A stretch of DNA of 29,365 bases, taken from NCBI GenBank assembly GCA_018368455.1, contig JAGZEG010000023.1:1-29365 (forward strand), in the 5' to 3' direction. Within the stretch, counting starts at the first letter, position 1; each line of letters opens with the position of its first letter. Shown piece after piece: positions 14,116-23,250 of the stretch. A model generated the notes under the pieces. It saw only the letters and a program-made list of their open reading frames with translations. It was not told the DNA's origin and ran no database searches. A program made the position numbers and the translations under genes. Origin of the DNA: Coriobacteriia bacterium (lineage in GTDB: Bacteria > Actinomycetota > Coriobacteriia > Coriobacteriales > UMGS124).

Positions 14116-17100
14116 TTACGCAAAGTAGGAGACGCCGGACTCGAATATAGGCATCCACTTCTCGCCGGGCACGTTCTTGTAGAGGTCCTCGCCGCGGCGC
14201 TCCACGTGGCCCATCTTGCCGAACACGCGACCATCGGGACTCGTGATGCCCTCGATGGCGAGCACGGAGCCGTTCGGGTTCACCGCGAGGTCCATCCCCG
14301 GCACGCCAGCCTCGTCCACGTACTGCGTTGCGATCTGGCCGCCCGCGCACAGCTGCGCCAGCACGTCATCGTTGGCGACGAAGCGACCCTCGCCGTGCGA
14401 GATAGCCACCGTGTACACGTCGTCGACGGAGCACTTCGACAGCCAGGGCGACAGGTTGCTCGCAACACGCGTGCGCGCCAGACGGCTCTGGTGCCGGCCG
14501 ATCGTGTTGTACGTGAGCGTCGGGGCGTCCGGCGTCGCGTCCACGATGTCGCCGTACGGCACGAGGCCCAGCTTCACGAGCGCCTGGAAGCCGTTGCAGA
14601 TGCCGAGCATCAGGCCGTCGCGAGCCTGCAGCAGGTCGCGCACAGCCTCCGTGACCCGCGGCGCACGGAAGAACGCCGTGATGAACTTTGCGGAGCCGTC
14701 CGGCTCGTCACCGCCGGAGAAACCTCCGGGAATCATGATGATCTGGCTGCGAGAGATCTCCTGCGCAAACGCCGCAGAGCTCTCGGCGACGGCCTCAGGC
14801 GTCAGGTTGTTGACAACGAACGTCGTAACGTCTGCGCCAGCGTCCTCAAAGGCGCGCGCCGTGTCGTACTCGCAGTTCGTTCCGGGGAACACCGGCACGA
14901 TAACACGCGGGCGCGCAAGCTGCGGCCCATGGTAGCTCGCAAGCACACGCCCCTCGTCGGCTGCACGGTACGTCACCGGCTCGACAGCAGGCACCTCGGC
15001 GGCCTTCGTACGATACGGGAACACGCCCTCGATGCCGTGCTCCCACGCCTCCTGCAGCTCAGCGAGGTCGATGGTCTCGTCGGCGTCGGGGCAGTCCATG
15101 ACGTAGGCCTCGACAGTCGTGGCCAGCGGCACAACGCTCACGAGCGGGAACTTAACCGGTTCGCCATCGTCGCCCTGCGCACCGGACAGCTCAAGCGTCA
15201 CGGACGCAGGCAGCTCGACGTCGTCGGCCAGCTCCACGATGAAGCTACCGTACGCCGGCTCGAACAGCTCGGCACCCGTGCCGAGACCGCCCTCGTCAGG
15301 CGTCATGAACTCCACGCCGATGCGGTTGCCCACGCACATCTTGAACAGCGCCTCGGCCACGCCGCCGTAGCCCGGCGTGCTCACGGCCAGCGCCGCACCG
15401 GAGCCCACGAGCTGCTCCACCAGGTCGAACGTCGCGCGCTGGGCATCGGGGTCGGGCAGCAGGCACGCGGAAGCTGGGCCGTCCCACTCCGCCTCGCCCG
15501 CGTCGGCCGCCTCGAGCACGTCGGCCAGGTACGTCTCGCTCACGCGGCGCATGGGCTCGATGAGCACGACGCGGTGCGTGACGCCCTTGAGCTCGGGCGA
15601 CACGACGCGGCTCGCAGGGCCCGTCGCCACAGCAAACGACACGAGCGTCGGCGGGACGTCGAGCTCGGCACCGTCCTGCGTCGTGAACGAACCGCTCATG
15701 GAGTCCTTGCCGCCGATGGCGCCAACGCCTAGGTCGACCTGCGCCATGAGCGCGCCGAGCACGCTGGCGACCGGCTTGCCCCAGCGCTGCGGCTCGTCGC
15801 GCAGCTTCTCGAAGTACTCCTGCAGCGAGAGGTAGGCCTTGTCGCGCTCAAAGCCCGCGGCCACGAGCTTGCTCAGGCTCTCGAGCACGGCGAGGTAGGC
15901 GCCCTGGTACTGATTGGCCTCGGAGAGGTAGGGGTTGAAGCCCCAGGCCATGCCGCTGCACGTCGTCGTATGGCCATCGACCGGGAACTTGGCCGCCATA
16001 GCCATGCTCGGCGTCAGCTGCGTGCGCCCGCCGAACGGCATGAGCACGGTGGCCGCGCCAATCGTCGAGTCGAAGCGCTCGGACAGGCCCTTGTTCGACG
16101 CCACGTTGAGGTCGCTCACAAGCGCGCGCATGCGATCGCCCAGCGAGGCGTCCGCACCGCCCCAGAGCCCGTCGACGCTGTACTCCCCGCCGCGCACGAC
16201 GCGAGCGCACGCGTGCTTGGGCGCGCCGTTGCTTGCGAGGAACGCGCGCGACAGGTCGACGATCGTCGCGCCGTCCCAGCTCATGCGGACGCGTTTCTCC
16301 TCCGTGACCTCGGCGATGACCGTGGCCTCGAGGTTCTCCTCGCGCGCATAGCCCATGAACTCGTCGACGTCCGCCGCGGCTACGGCGCACGCCATGCGCT
16401 CCTGGCTCTCGGCGATGGCCAGCTCCGTGCCGTCGAGGCCCTCGTACTTCTTGGGCACGGCGTTGAGGTTCACGAACAGGCCGTCGGCCAGCTCGCCCAC
16501 GGCCACGCTCACGCCGCCGGCACCGAAGTCGTTGCAGCGCTTGATGAGCCGGCACGCGTCGCCGCGGCGGAACAGGCGCTGCAGCTTGCGCTCGACAGGC
16601 GCGTTACCCTTCTGCACCTCGGCACCGCACTCCTCGATGCTCTCGACGTTCTGCGTCTTGGACGAGCCCGTCGCGCCACCGATGCCGTCACGACCCGTGC
16701 GGCCGCCCAGCAGGATGATCTTGTCGCCCGGCGCCGGCTCCTCGCGACGCACGTGATCGGCCGGCGTGGCGCCCACGACGGCGCCGATCTCCATGCGCTT
16801 GGCCACGTAGCCGGGGTGGTACACCTCGTTGACCTGGCCCGTCGCCAGACCGATCTGGTTACCGTAGCTCGAGTAGCCCGCGGCGGCCGTCGTCACGAGC
16901 TTGCGCTGGGGCAGCTTGCCCGGCAGCGTCTCGGACACGGGCGTCGTGGGATCGGCTGCGCCCGTCACGCGCATGGCCTGGTAGACATAGCTGCGGCCCG
17001 ACAGCGGGTCGCGGATAGCCCCGCCGACGCACGTGGCGGCGCCACCGAACGGCTCGATCTCCGTGGGGTGGTTGTGCGTCTCGTTCTTGAACAGGAACAG

Positions 17101-18111
17101 CCAGTCCTCGTCCTTGCCGTCGACGTCGACCTTCACCTTGACGGTGCACGCGTTGATTTCCTCGGACTCGTCGAGGCTCGTGAGCTCGCCCGTGTGCTTG
17201 AGCCACTTGGCGCCAAGCGTACCCATGTCCATGAGGCAGACGGGCTTCTCGTCGCGGCCGAGCTCGTGGCGCATCTCGAGGTAGCGCTCGAAAGCAGCCT
17301 GGACGTCGGCGTCATCGATCTGCACGTCATCGAGCTGCGTGCCAAACGTCGTGTGGCGGCAGTGGTCGCTCCAGTACGTGTCGACGACGCGAACCTCCGT
17401 GATGGTGGGGTCGCGACCCTCGTCGCGGAAGTACCGCTGAAAGAAGACGATGTCGGCCAGGTCCATGGCAAGGCCACGCTCGGCGATGAACGCGCGAAGC
17501 TCGTCCTCGTTCAGCTCGCGGAAGCCGGCGAGCACCTCAACGGACGTAGGCTTGGCAACCTCCATGTGCAGCGTCTCGCGCGGTGCGAGCGAAGCCTCGC
17601 GCGCCTCGACCGGGTTGATGACGTAGTGCTTGACGGCGCTCAGGGCTTCGTCAGTGCAGGCGCCCTCGATGACGTAGACCTTCGTGAAGCGCACCGTGGG
17701 TCGCTCGCCCTGGGAGATGAGCTGGATGCACTCCTCGGCCGACGAGGCGCGCTGATCGAACTGGCCAGGCAGGGCCTCGACGGCGAAGACGCGCACGTCC
17801 TCGGGCAGCGCGACGATGCCCGAGGCGCAGCGGCCTTCGCGGGCAAGCGTCTGAGAGGACTCGCTCGCCAGCAGCACGCCCTCGACCGGCAGCTCGCGCG
17901 TGGCGTTGTCGACCTGAGGCTCGCTGAACACCGTGGGCACGCACTGCTCGAACAGTTCGTCGCTGATGCCCTCGACGTCGTACATGTTGACGATGCGCAC
18001 CGTAGCAAGCGGAGAGAGCCCGTCGGTCACGGCGCTGGAAAGCTCGCTTCTGAGCTGCTGCGCTTCGACGTCAAAGCCTGGCTTCTTCTCTACAAAGATA
18101 CGCTGAACCAT
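14116..18111 (-). CDS. purL: Phosphoribosylformylglycinamidine synthase, single-chain clade II form
   Basis: A 1331-residue cytoplasmic enzyme that converts FGAR, ATP and glutamine to FGAM in step 4 of purine synthesis. The synthase and glutaminase parts are fused, as in the long clade II (TIGR01857-like) forms. Synthase motifs are DTYWSDHCRHTTF, ETHNHPTEIEPFGGAATCVG, GGRTGRDGIGGATGSS, DFGAGGVSVAVGELADG and GGKDSMSGSF. The C-terminal class I amidotransferase has VPVFPGTNCEYDTARAFEDA, MIPGGFSGGDEPDGSAKF, the nucleophile Cys in GICNGFQALVKLG, and the His in AISHGEGRFV. The ATG at 18111 has AAAGGA upstream. A terminator lies just 39 nt upstream, so expression needs read-through from purC or an unseen promoter. 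The repeat array begins at its stop codon. Confidence 0.97.
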   Translation of the reverse strand: MVQRIFVEKKPGFDVEAQQLRSELSSAVTDGLSPLATVRIVNMYDVEGISDELFEQCVPTVFSEPQVDNATRELPVEGVLLASESSQTLAREGRCASGIVALPEDVRVFAVEALPGQFDQRASSAEECIQLISQGERPTVRFTKVYVIEGACTDEALSAVKHYVINPVEAREASLAPRETLHMEVAKPTSVEVLAGFRELNEDELRAFIAERGLAMDLADIVFFQRYFRDEGRDPTITEVRVVDTYWSDHCRHTTFGTQLDDVQIDDADVQAAFERYLEMRHELGRDEKPVCLMDMGTLGAKWLKHTGELTSLDESEEINACTVKVKVDVDGKDEDWLFLFKNETHNHPTEIEPFGGAATCVGGAIRDPLSGRSYVYQAMRVTGAADPTTPVSETLPGKLPQRKLVTTAAAGYSSYGNQIGLATGQVNEVYHPGYVAKRMEIGAVVGATPADHVRREEPAPGDKIILLGGRTGRDGIGGATGSSKTQNVESIEECGAEVQKGNAPVERKLQRLFRRGDACRLIKRCNDFGAGGVSVAVGELADGLFVNLNAVPKKYEGLDGTELAIAESQERMACAVAAADVDEFMGYAREENLEATVIAEVTEEKRVRMSWDGATIVDLSRAFLASNGAPKHACARVVRGGEYSVDGLWGGADASLGDRMRALVSDLNVASNKGLSERFDSTIGAATVLMPFGGRTQLTPSMAMAAKFPVDGHTTTCSGMAWGFNPYLSEANQYQGAYLAVLESLSKLVAAGFERDKAYLSLQEYFEKLRDEPQRWGKPVASVLGALMAQVDLGVGAIGGKDSMSGSFTTQDGAELDVPPTLVSFAVATGPASRVVSPELKGVTHRVVLIEPMRRVSETYLADVLEAADAGEAEWDGPASACLLPDPDAQRATFDLVEQLVGSGAALAVSTPGYGGVAEALFKMCVGNRIGVEFMTPDEGGLGTGAELFEPAYGSFIVELADDVELPASVTLELSGAQGDDGEPVKFPLVSVVPLATTVEAYVMDCPDADETIDLAELQEAWEHGIEGVFPYRTKAAEVPAVEPVTYRAADEGRVLASYHGPQLARPRVIVPVFPGTNCEYDTARAFEDAGADVTTFVVNNLTPEAVAESSAAFAQEISRSQIIMIPGGFSGGDEPDGSAKFITAFFRAPRVTEAVRDLLQARDGLMLGICNGFQALVKLGLVPYGDIVDATPDAPTLTYNTIGRHQSRLARTRVASNLSPWLSKCSVDDVYTVAISHGEGRFVANDDVLAQLCAGGQIATQYVDEAGVPGMDLAVNPNGSVLAIEGITSPDGRVFGKMGHVERRGEDLYKNVPGEKWMPIFESGVSYFA

Positions 18112-18149
18112 GCGGCTTTCCTTTCGGGAGAGCGAACCGGGCACACAAC

Positions 18150-18198
18150 AAAAAGGACGCCCGCACCGAGTCGCACATGGCAACCGATGCGGGCGTCC
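18150..18198 (-). terminator. Intrinsic terminator between the purC unit and purL
   Basis: GGACGCCCGCACCG (18155-18168) pairs with CGATGCGGGCGTCC (18185-18198), with one G-U wobble on the minus-strand transcript. TTTTT (18150-18154) follows the stem. It ends the purC unit only 39 nt before the purL start codon. Confidence 0.87.
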
Positions 18199-18216
18199 CG
18201 GGCATCCATCTGGGTC

Positions 18217-19074
18217 TTACCGGCCCTTCGAGGCCGCGTACTCGCGAGCCGCCTTTGCGGCGGCCGCCTTGCGGGCCTCTTCGTCAGCCTGGGCTGCAGC
18301 GGCACCGGACGTCTCCGCCTCGGCGTCGGGCGAGACCTCCTTCACCGTCGTCGCGCCCTTTGCGTTCTTCTTGGCGGCGTTCTCGGCCTCGACCGCGGCA
18401 AGCGCAGCCTTGGACTTCGAGGCGTTCATGACCTGCGCGTAAGCAGCCTCGCCCGCGGCGTCAACCTCGGCAGCGGACTTCTTGGCCTTGCGCGCCTCCT
18501 TCTTGGCCTTCTTGGAGGCTTCCTTGGCGATGCGCTCCTGGTAGTTCTCCTCGATAATGCGCTCGACAGCCTTCTTCGACATGGAGTTCACCTGGTCGCG
18601 GAAGTGATTGCGACGCTTGCGCACAACGGTGAAGTCCATAGCCAGCGCGCCGATGATCGACGCATAGGCCAGCACGAGCACGACGATGGACAGCACCTGG
18701 CCGCCCACGTTGCTCGACAGCGTGACCCACGACAGCGCGGTGAACACGACGGCGGCCACGAGCAGGCCCCACCAGATCTTGCGGAGCTTCTTGTACTTGG
18801 CGTCGCGGTTGCACAGGATGGAACTCGCCGTATACAGCGTGTTCTCCTCCTCGCGCTGCTTCGCGCGCAGGGCCTTCTTCTCGTCCTTCGACATGTTTGC
18901 CTGGGCCATGGCGCGCGTGCGCGCCGTGCCGCCCGTCGGCTTCTTGGGAGCCATACGCACGGAGGAGGCAGCCGAGCGCGCCGGCTTCATGGAGGTCGCG
19001 CCCGAGCGCGTGGCGCCGGAGACGCCCTCCTTCTCCTTCGTGTAGCGGTCATTCATGGGGTTGCGACGTGCCAT
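18217..19074 (-). CDS. Two-span membrane protein with Lys/Ala-rich coiled tail, unknown function
   Basis: A 285-residue protein I cannot assign to a family. The basic N-terminus (MARRNPMNDRY and onward) carries a charged stretch, SKDEKKALRAKQREEEN. Two membrane spans follow: WWGLLVAAVVFTALSWVTL and VLSIVVLVLAYASIIGALAM. The C-terminal half is rich in Ala, Lys and Glu (ERIAKEASKKAKKEARKAKK and similar) and is probably a cytoplasmic coiled coil. The start at 19074 has AGGGAG about 10 nt upstream, inside the purC 3' end. It begins 2 nt after the purC stop codon, so the two are probably translationally coupled. A strong terminator lies shortly after its stop. Co-expression with purC does not by itself indicate a purine role. 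Confidence 0.8.
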   Translation of the reverse strand: MARRNPMNDRYTKEKEGVSGATRSGATSMKPARSAASSVRMAPKKPTGGTARTRAMAQANMSKDEKKALRAKQREEENTLYTASSILCNRDAKYKKLRKIWWGLLVAAVVFTALSWVTLSSNVGGQVLSIVVLVLAYASIIGALAMDFTVVRKRRNHFRDQVNSMSKKAVERIIEENYQERIAKEASKKAKKEARKAKKSAAEVDAAGEAAYAQVMNASKSKAALAAVEAENAAKKNAKGATTVKEVSPDAEAETSGAAAAQADEEARKAAAAKAAREYAASKGR

Positions 19075-19076
19075 AA

Positions 19077-19961
19077 CTAGCGACTCCCTGCGGGGTTGAA
19101 GGTCGTGCCGGTGATAAGCTCGTATGCCTCGACGTACTTCTCCGTCGTCTTGGCGATAACGTCGGCCGGCAGCGCGGGCGGCTCGCCGTTGAAGTCCCAG
19201 TTGGCCTTGAGCCAGTTGCGCACGAACTGCTTGTCGTAGCTGGGCTGCACCTTGCCGGGCTCGTAGCCCGCGGCCGGCCAGAAGCGGCTCGAGTCGGGCG
19301 TGATGCACTCGTCGATGAGCGTCACCTTGCCGTCGATGTAGCCGAACTCGAACTTCGTGTCGGCGATGATGATGCCCTGGCCGGCGGCATAGTCGGCAGC
19401 AGCCGTGTAGATCTTGAGCGACAGGTCGCGCAGCGTCTCGGCGAGCTCGGCGCCGTGCAGATCCACGAGCTTCTCGTACGAGATGTTCTCGTCGTGCTCG
19501 CCGATCTCGGCCTTCGTGGACGGCGTGAAGATGGGCTCGGCCAGCTTGGAGGCCTCGGTCAGGCCCTCCGGCAGCTTGATGCCGCACACGGTGCCGTCCT
19601 GGTCGTACGTCTTCTTGCCGCTGCCCGTGAGGTAGCCGCGCACGATGCACTCGACGAGGATGGGCTTGGCCTTCTTGACGATCATCGAGCGACCGGCCAG
19701 ATAGTCGGCATAGGGCTGGAACTCCTGGGGCAGGTCGGCGACGTCGCAGCTCAGCATGTGGTTGGGCACGAGGTCGGCAAAGCGCTCGAACCAGAAGCGC
19801 GAGATCTGCGTGAGCACCTGGCCCTTGTGCGGGATCTCGTCCTTGAGGATGTAGTCGAAGGCGCTGATGCGGTCGGTCGCCACGATGAGCAGGCGATCAC
19901 CCAGGTCGTACATGTCGCGAACCTTGCCCTGCGAGTCGGGCCTCAGAGCCACCTCTGACAC
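19077..19961 (-). CDS. purC: Phosphoribosylaminoimidazole-succinocarboxamide synthase (SAICAR synthetase)
   Basis: A 294-residue cytoplasmic enzyme that joins CAIR and aspartate using ATP to give SAICAR in purine synthesis; the length is typical of the longer PurC form. Visible family segments are GKVRDMYDLGDRLLIVATDR, ISAFDYILKDEIPHKGQVLT, ILVECIVRGYLTGSGKKTY, IIADTKFEFGYIDGK and LIDECITPDSSRFWPA. The start is GTG at 19961, with AGAGGAGA seven nt upstream. It is the first gene of a leftward unit with the membrane protein gene, and purL lies beyond a terminator. I saw no purine riboswitch upstream. Confidence 0.97.
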   Translation of the reverse strand: MSEVALRPDSQGKVRDMYDLGDRLLIVATDRISAFDYILKDEIPHKGQVLTQISRFWFERFADLVPNHMLSCDVADLPQEFQPYADYLAGRSMIVKKAKPILVECIVRGYLTGSGKKTYDQDGTVCGIKLPEGLTEASKLAEPIFTPSTKAEIGEHDENISYEKLVDLHGAELAETLRDLSLKIYTAAADYAAGQGIIIADTKFEFGYIDGKVTLIDECITPDSSRFWPAAGYEPGKVQPSYDKQFVRNWLKANWDFNGEPPALPADVIAKTTEKYVEAYELITGTTFNPAGSR

Positions 19962-20229
19962 GACGAGTCTCCTCTCGACGAAGAATGTGATATGGCCTGC
20001 CGTGTCTCCCCTAGCGCACCACAGGCAAAAGCGGCGACGCGGCGATATAGCGCACGCCTATTTTCCTCTTCGTATTCTAGAGCCCCGCCGCTGGCAGGTA
20101 CGCCCGCACGCCCGAAAACCGCCCGCCTTCCTCAAAATCCCGAGGGTCAGCGGCCCAGGCGCGGACACTTCTGTTAATCCGGCCGCAGGCCACTCCCTAG
20201 AGCAGGAAGGAAGGCTCGCGATCCCGGGC

Positions 20230-21402
20230 TCAGTTCTCCTCGAGCTCGCTGGCAGCTCGCGAAAATGCCATACCGTCAGCAAGTCCCGACAGGATGGCAG
20301 CGAGCAGGGCGAGGCCCATGAGCGAGGCCGCCCACCATATGCTCACCTGCGTCGTGACGTCGCTCTCCAGGCCGGGCATCAGCAGGCTCCCCGCAACCAG
20401 GCCGACATAGATCGCCGCCGGCGCCATCGCAGCGCACAGACACGCGACGAGAGCGCCAGAGCGCAGGCACCCCGTGCCCTGGCGCCAGCGTGCAAACGAC
20501 AGGACGCCCTGCACGACGAGCACGATCGCCGTCAGCCACAGCACATAGGCAGCGAGGTCCTTCCCGCCCGTGGCAACCATCGTGCCGAGAGTGTGAAGCG
20601 CATCACCCGGACTAAGGGATAGCGTCGCGGCAGCCTGAATGCCGATCGAGACGAGCCCCGCGGCGATCGGTACGGTCAGCAGCACCCAAAGCGCCCCGAA
20701 CACGCAGGCCAGAACTCTGAGCACGAAGACGGCGCCACTCGAGCGGCCCCTGCGCTCCAGGTACTCAGCACGCTCATACCAACCGCCCGTCTCATCGGCG
20801 TCGAGATCGCGACGTTCGTCGAGCTCATACCCTTGGGACGCGAGCTGAACGTCGATAGCAGCCGTGTCGGGACCGGCAAGGCGGTCATAGCGCGCGGCAG
20901 CTATCGTGGCAACCGCGGCGCAGAAGAACGCGTACATCGGCCAAGACGTCGGCCAGAACACGAGCAGGCCCCTGGCGGAGTAGAACATGAAGATAGCCGG
21001 CCCCGCAATGAACGCGGCAAACGCAACGAGCCCCAGCCCTCCGCGCAGCAGGCCGACGCCGCCACGGAAACGGAACACGCGCACTATGCCAATGACAATA
21101 AGCACGAGCGCCGCCGCGCATATGGCGCTGACCGCCACAAAGAGCAGTGCAGCTCCGATGGACTCCCCCGCCAGAGCGCCGACAACGCCCGGAACGCCAG
21201 CTATGCCTGGCGGCACCTCAGCCAGGCGTTCGAGTGCGGCATCAGGTACGCGGCGAGACGACCCCGCAGGCGCCCCCACGTACAGAGACCACGGCATGAG
21301 GAGGCACAGAGCGGTATATACCGAAAAGATCAGGCAGACGACGCGACTTGGGACTCCAGCACGAGGATCCCTGGCATGGGCGTGCGACGAAAAAGCGCTC
21401 AT
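20230..21402 (-). CDS. Multi-span membrane protein of unknown function
   Basis: A 390-residue integral membrane protein with about seven to eight hydrophobic spans. Examples are VVCLIFSVYTALCLLMPW near residues 21-38, AALLFVAVSAICAAALVLIV and VFVLRVLACVFGALWVLLTV. A hydrophilic, acidic segment (QLASQGYELDERRDLDADE) in the middle is probably cytoplasmic. I see no transporter, enzyme or regulatory motif and do not recognise a family. The ATG at 21402 is preceded by a run of nine G and TACTTC, so the ribosome-binding site is effectively the G run. It appears to be a single-gene unit; no clear terminator follows. Confidence 0.75.
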   Translation of the reverse strand: MSAFSSHAHARDPRAGVPSRVVCLIFSVYTALCLLMPWSLYVGAPAGSSRRVPDAALERLAEVPPGIAGVPGVVGALAGESIGAALLFVAVSAICAAALVLIVIGIVRVFRFRGGVGLLRGGLGLVAFAAFIAGPAIFMFYSARGLLVFWPTSWPMYAFFCAAVATIAAARYDRLAGPDTAAIDVQLASQGYELDERRDLDADETGGWYERAEYLERRGRSSGAVFVLRVLACVFGALWVLLTVPIAAGLVSIGIQAAATLSLSPGDALHTLGTMVATGGKDLAAYVLWLTAIVLVVQGVLSFARWRQGTGCLRSGALVACLCAAMAPAAIYVGLVAGSLLMPGLESDVTTQVSIWWAASLMGLALLAAILSGLADGMAFSRAASELEEN

Positions 21403-21712
21403 GAAGTACCCCCCCCCATCGACGGAGAGCAGGTTAATGCCGCAAGCTTACCATGGAATCCCCGGGAGCGCGCCGCTCGTAACCAGAGTGCAATTCGGCG
21501 GTCAGAAACAGAGCTCGTGTACTGACCGCTGCACCCGACCCGCATGCCGCCGATATCTCGCGAGACGTCCACCTGCGACGATGCGCCTCGCACGTGACGC
21601 ACGCGGGACAACCGCCATACACAAGCCCGGATCTCGGCCAGATTCCAGGCCTGCGGCTACAAAAGCCTCCCAAACAGGCGCAAAACGCGCCCCCACAGGC
21701 AGATAAACGCCC
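21403..21712. other. Intergenic region upstream of the membrane protein gene
   Basis: No gene is seen in these 310 bases. It contains the G9 tract (on the coding strand) next to the start codon and an inverted repeat, GCGGTCAG (21498-21505) with CTGACCGC (21532-21539). No clear promoter hexamers or T-tailed terminator were found. Confidence 0.5.
21409..21417 (-). repeat. Homopolymeric G9 tract in the ribosome-binding region
   Basis: Nine consecutive C on the plus strand (G on the coding strand) end 6 nt before the start codon of the membrane protein. There is no other Shine-Dalgarno-like sequence. Length changes by slippage would alter spacing and strength. Confidence 0.8.
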
Positions 21713-23188
21713 CTACTCGTTCGCAGGCTTTGGCTGCGTGCGCGGAATGATGATCGTGAACGTCGTGCCCTTGCCGACCTCGGACGTCACGTCGACATGG
21801 CCGTGGTGGCAGTCGATGATCTCCTTCGTCACGGCAAGGCCCACGCCCAGTCCGCCCTTCGCGCGGTTGCGGCTCTCCTCGGCGCGCCAGAAGCGGCTGA
21901 ACACGCGGTTGAGGTTCTCCTTAGAGATGCCGATGCCCGTGTCCGTCACGCCGATGCGTGCCTCGTCCTCATCGCCATCGATCCAAATCGTCACGCGACC
22001 GGGCGCCGGCGTATAGCGCATGGCGTTGGACAGCAGGTTCGTCACGGCCTGCGTGATCGTGTCGCGATCGAGCTCGGCCTCGAACTCGTCGTCCCCCGTG
22101 CGGTTCTCGAACGTCAGCTCCAGACCCGCGCCGGCGAGCAGCGCCAGGTGGGAGCTCGCAATCCCGCGCAGGAAGTCCACGACGTCGATCGCCCCGAAGT
22201 GCATGCGTACCGAGCCGCTCTCGAGGCGCGACAGGCGCAGCATGCTGTCAACAAGGCGCGACAGGCGCTTCGTCTCGCTGTCCACGAGCGCGAGGTGCTC
22301 TTGGTCGCACGGCATGACCTCGTCCTGCATGGCCTCGACCGTCGCCATGATGGACATGAGCGGCGTGCGCAGCTCGTGAGCCACGTCGGCTGTCAGACGC
22401 TTTTCGAGCTCGCGGTCGCGCTCGAGCACGGTCGCCATCTCGTCGAACGTCTCGCCGAGCTGGCCGATGTCGTCGGGGCCGGTGATGCCCGTGCGGGCCG
22501 TGAGGTCACCCTCCTTGATGATCTGCGCCGTCGAGGAGATGCGGCGCACCGGCTTCGTGAGCGCACGCGAGAAGCCAAAGCCCATGCCGATGGCGATGAC
22601 GAGCGCGATGGCCGCCGCCACAACGATGCCGTACAGCGAGTTCTCCCGGAAGCTGACGTCCTTGGCCGTGAGCAGCGCGTCGGAGCCCATGGCCCACACG
22701 TTGACCGTGCCCACGCGCGCGCCTGTCTTGCTGAGGATCGGCTCCGTCACCATGGACGACGCATCGGGCGCCAGCGAGACCTCGCTGTCGAGGATCCACG
22801 TGTTGTCGTAGATGGGCACGCCGCTGCTGTTGAGCACCTGGATGCCCACGCCGTCGAACAGGTTCGTCACCGTCAGCACGCTCTGCAGCTCAGACACGTC
22901 CCAGTAGCTGCGCAGGTCGTACTCGTGGCCAAGGGACACGGCGGCGGATGACGCCATGGCTTCCATGTTGTCGCGCGTGTACGTGTTGAATTGGCCGCTC
23001 CACACCACGGAGAGCACGGCAACGAACAGGATGGACGTCACGAGCGTCACGGCGCCAAAAGAAAGCGCCACCCGCCCTCTGAACGTGAGCGAGCGACGCT
23101 TGCCTGACTTCTTGACTGTGGGGCCGAACGATGCGGACGTCCCGACCTCTGAGGTCTCGCCCTCACTGGCATTCGTGTCCGTACGCAT
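21713..23188 (-). CDS. Sensor histidine kinase (HAMP, HisKA, HATPase)
   Basis: A 491-residue membrane histidine kinase. TM1 lies at about 39-62 and TM2 at about 186-206, enclosing an extracytoplasmic sensor domain of about 120 residues. A HAMP linker (RALTKPVRRISSTAQ, from about 208) leads to the HisKA box DVAHELRTPLMSI with phospho-accepting His271. The ATPase domain shows the N box NLLSNAMRYTP, G1 DTGIGIS, F box RVFSRFWRAEESRN and G2 KGGLGVGLAV. The gene follows the response regulator gene with a 62-nt gap and is surely its partner. GAGGGGCGGGG lies upstream of the ATG at 23188. The stimulus is not evident. Confidence 0.95.
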   Translation of the reverse strand: MRTDTNASEGETSEVGTSASFGPTVKKSGKRRSLTFRGRVALSFGAVTLVTSILFVAVLSVVWSGQFNTYTRDNMEAMASSAAVSLGHEYDLRSYWDVSELQSVLTVTNLFDGVGIQVLNSSGVPIYDNTWILDSEVSLAPDASSMVTEPILSKTGARVGTVNVWAMGSDALLTAKDVSFRENSLYGIVVAAAIALVIAIGMGFGFSRALTKPVRRISSTAQIIKEGDLTARTGITGPDDIGQLGETFDEMATVLERDRELEKRLTADVAHELRTPLMSIMATVEAMQDEVMPCDQEHLALVDSETKRLSRLVDSMLRLSRLESGSVRMHFGAIDVVDFLRGIASSHLALLAGAGLELTFENRTGDDEFEAELDRDTITQAVTNLLSNAMRYTPAPGRVTIWIDGDEDEARIGVTDTGIGISKENLNRVFSRFWRAEESRNRAKGGLGVGLAVTKEIIDCHHGHVDVTSEVGKGTTFTIIIPRTQPKPANE

Positions 23189-23250
23189 ACGAAACCCCGC
23201 CCCTCGTCACCGGAGCGGGACGCGTATCCGGCTCCGACCCCTTTTGCCTG

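Noticed and set aside
13376..14350. Minus-strand open frames through the repeat array
   Set aside because: They translate the repeats into Arg/Ala/Ser-rich peptides with no ribosome-binding site, and one runs into purL out of frame. They are composition and repeat artefacts.
15970..19080. Very long plus-strand open frame (1036 codons)
   Set aside because: It is antisense to purL and the small membrane protein gene, both of which have recognisable motifs and ribosome-binding sites. Its length reflects high GC with few stop codons.
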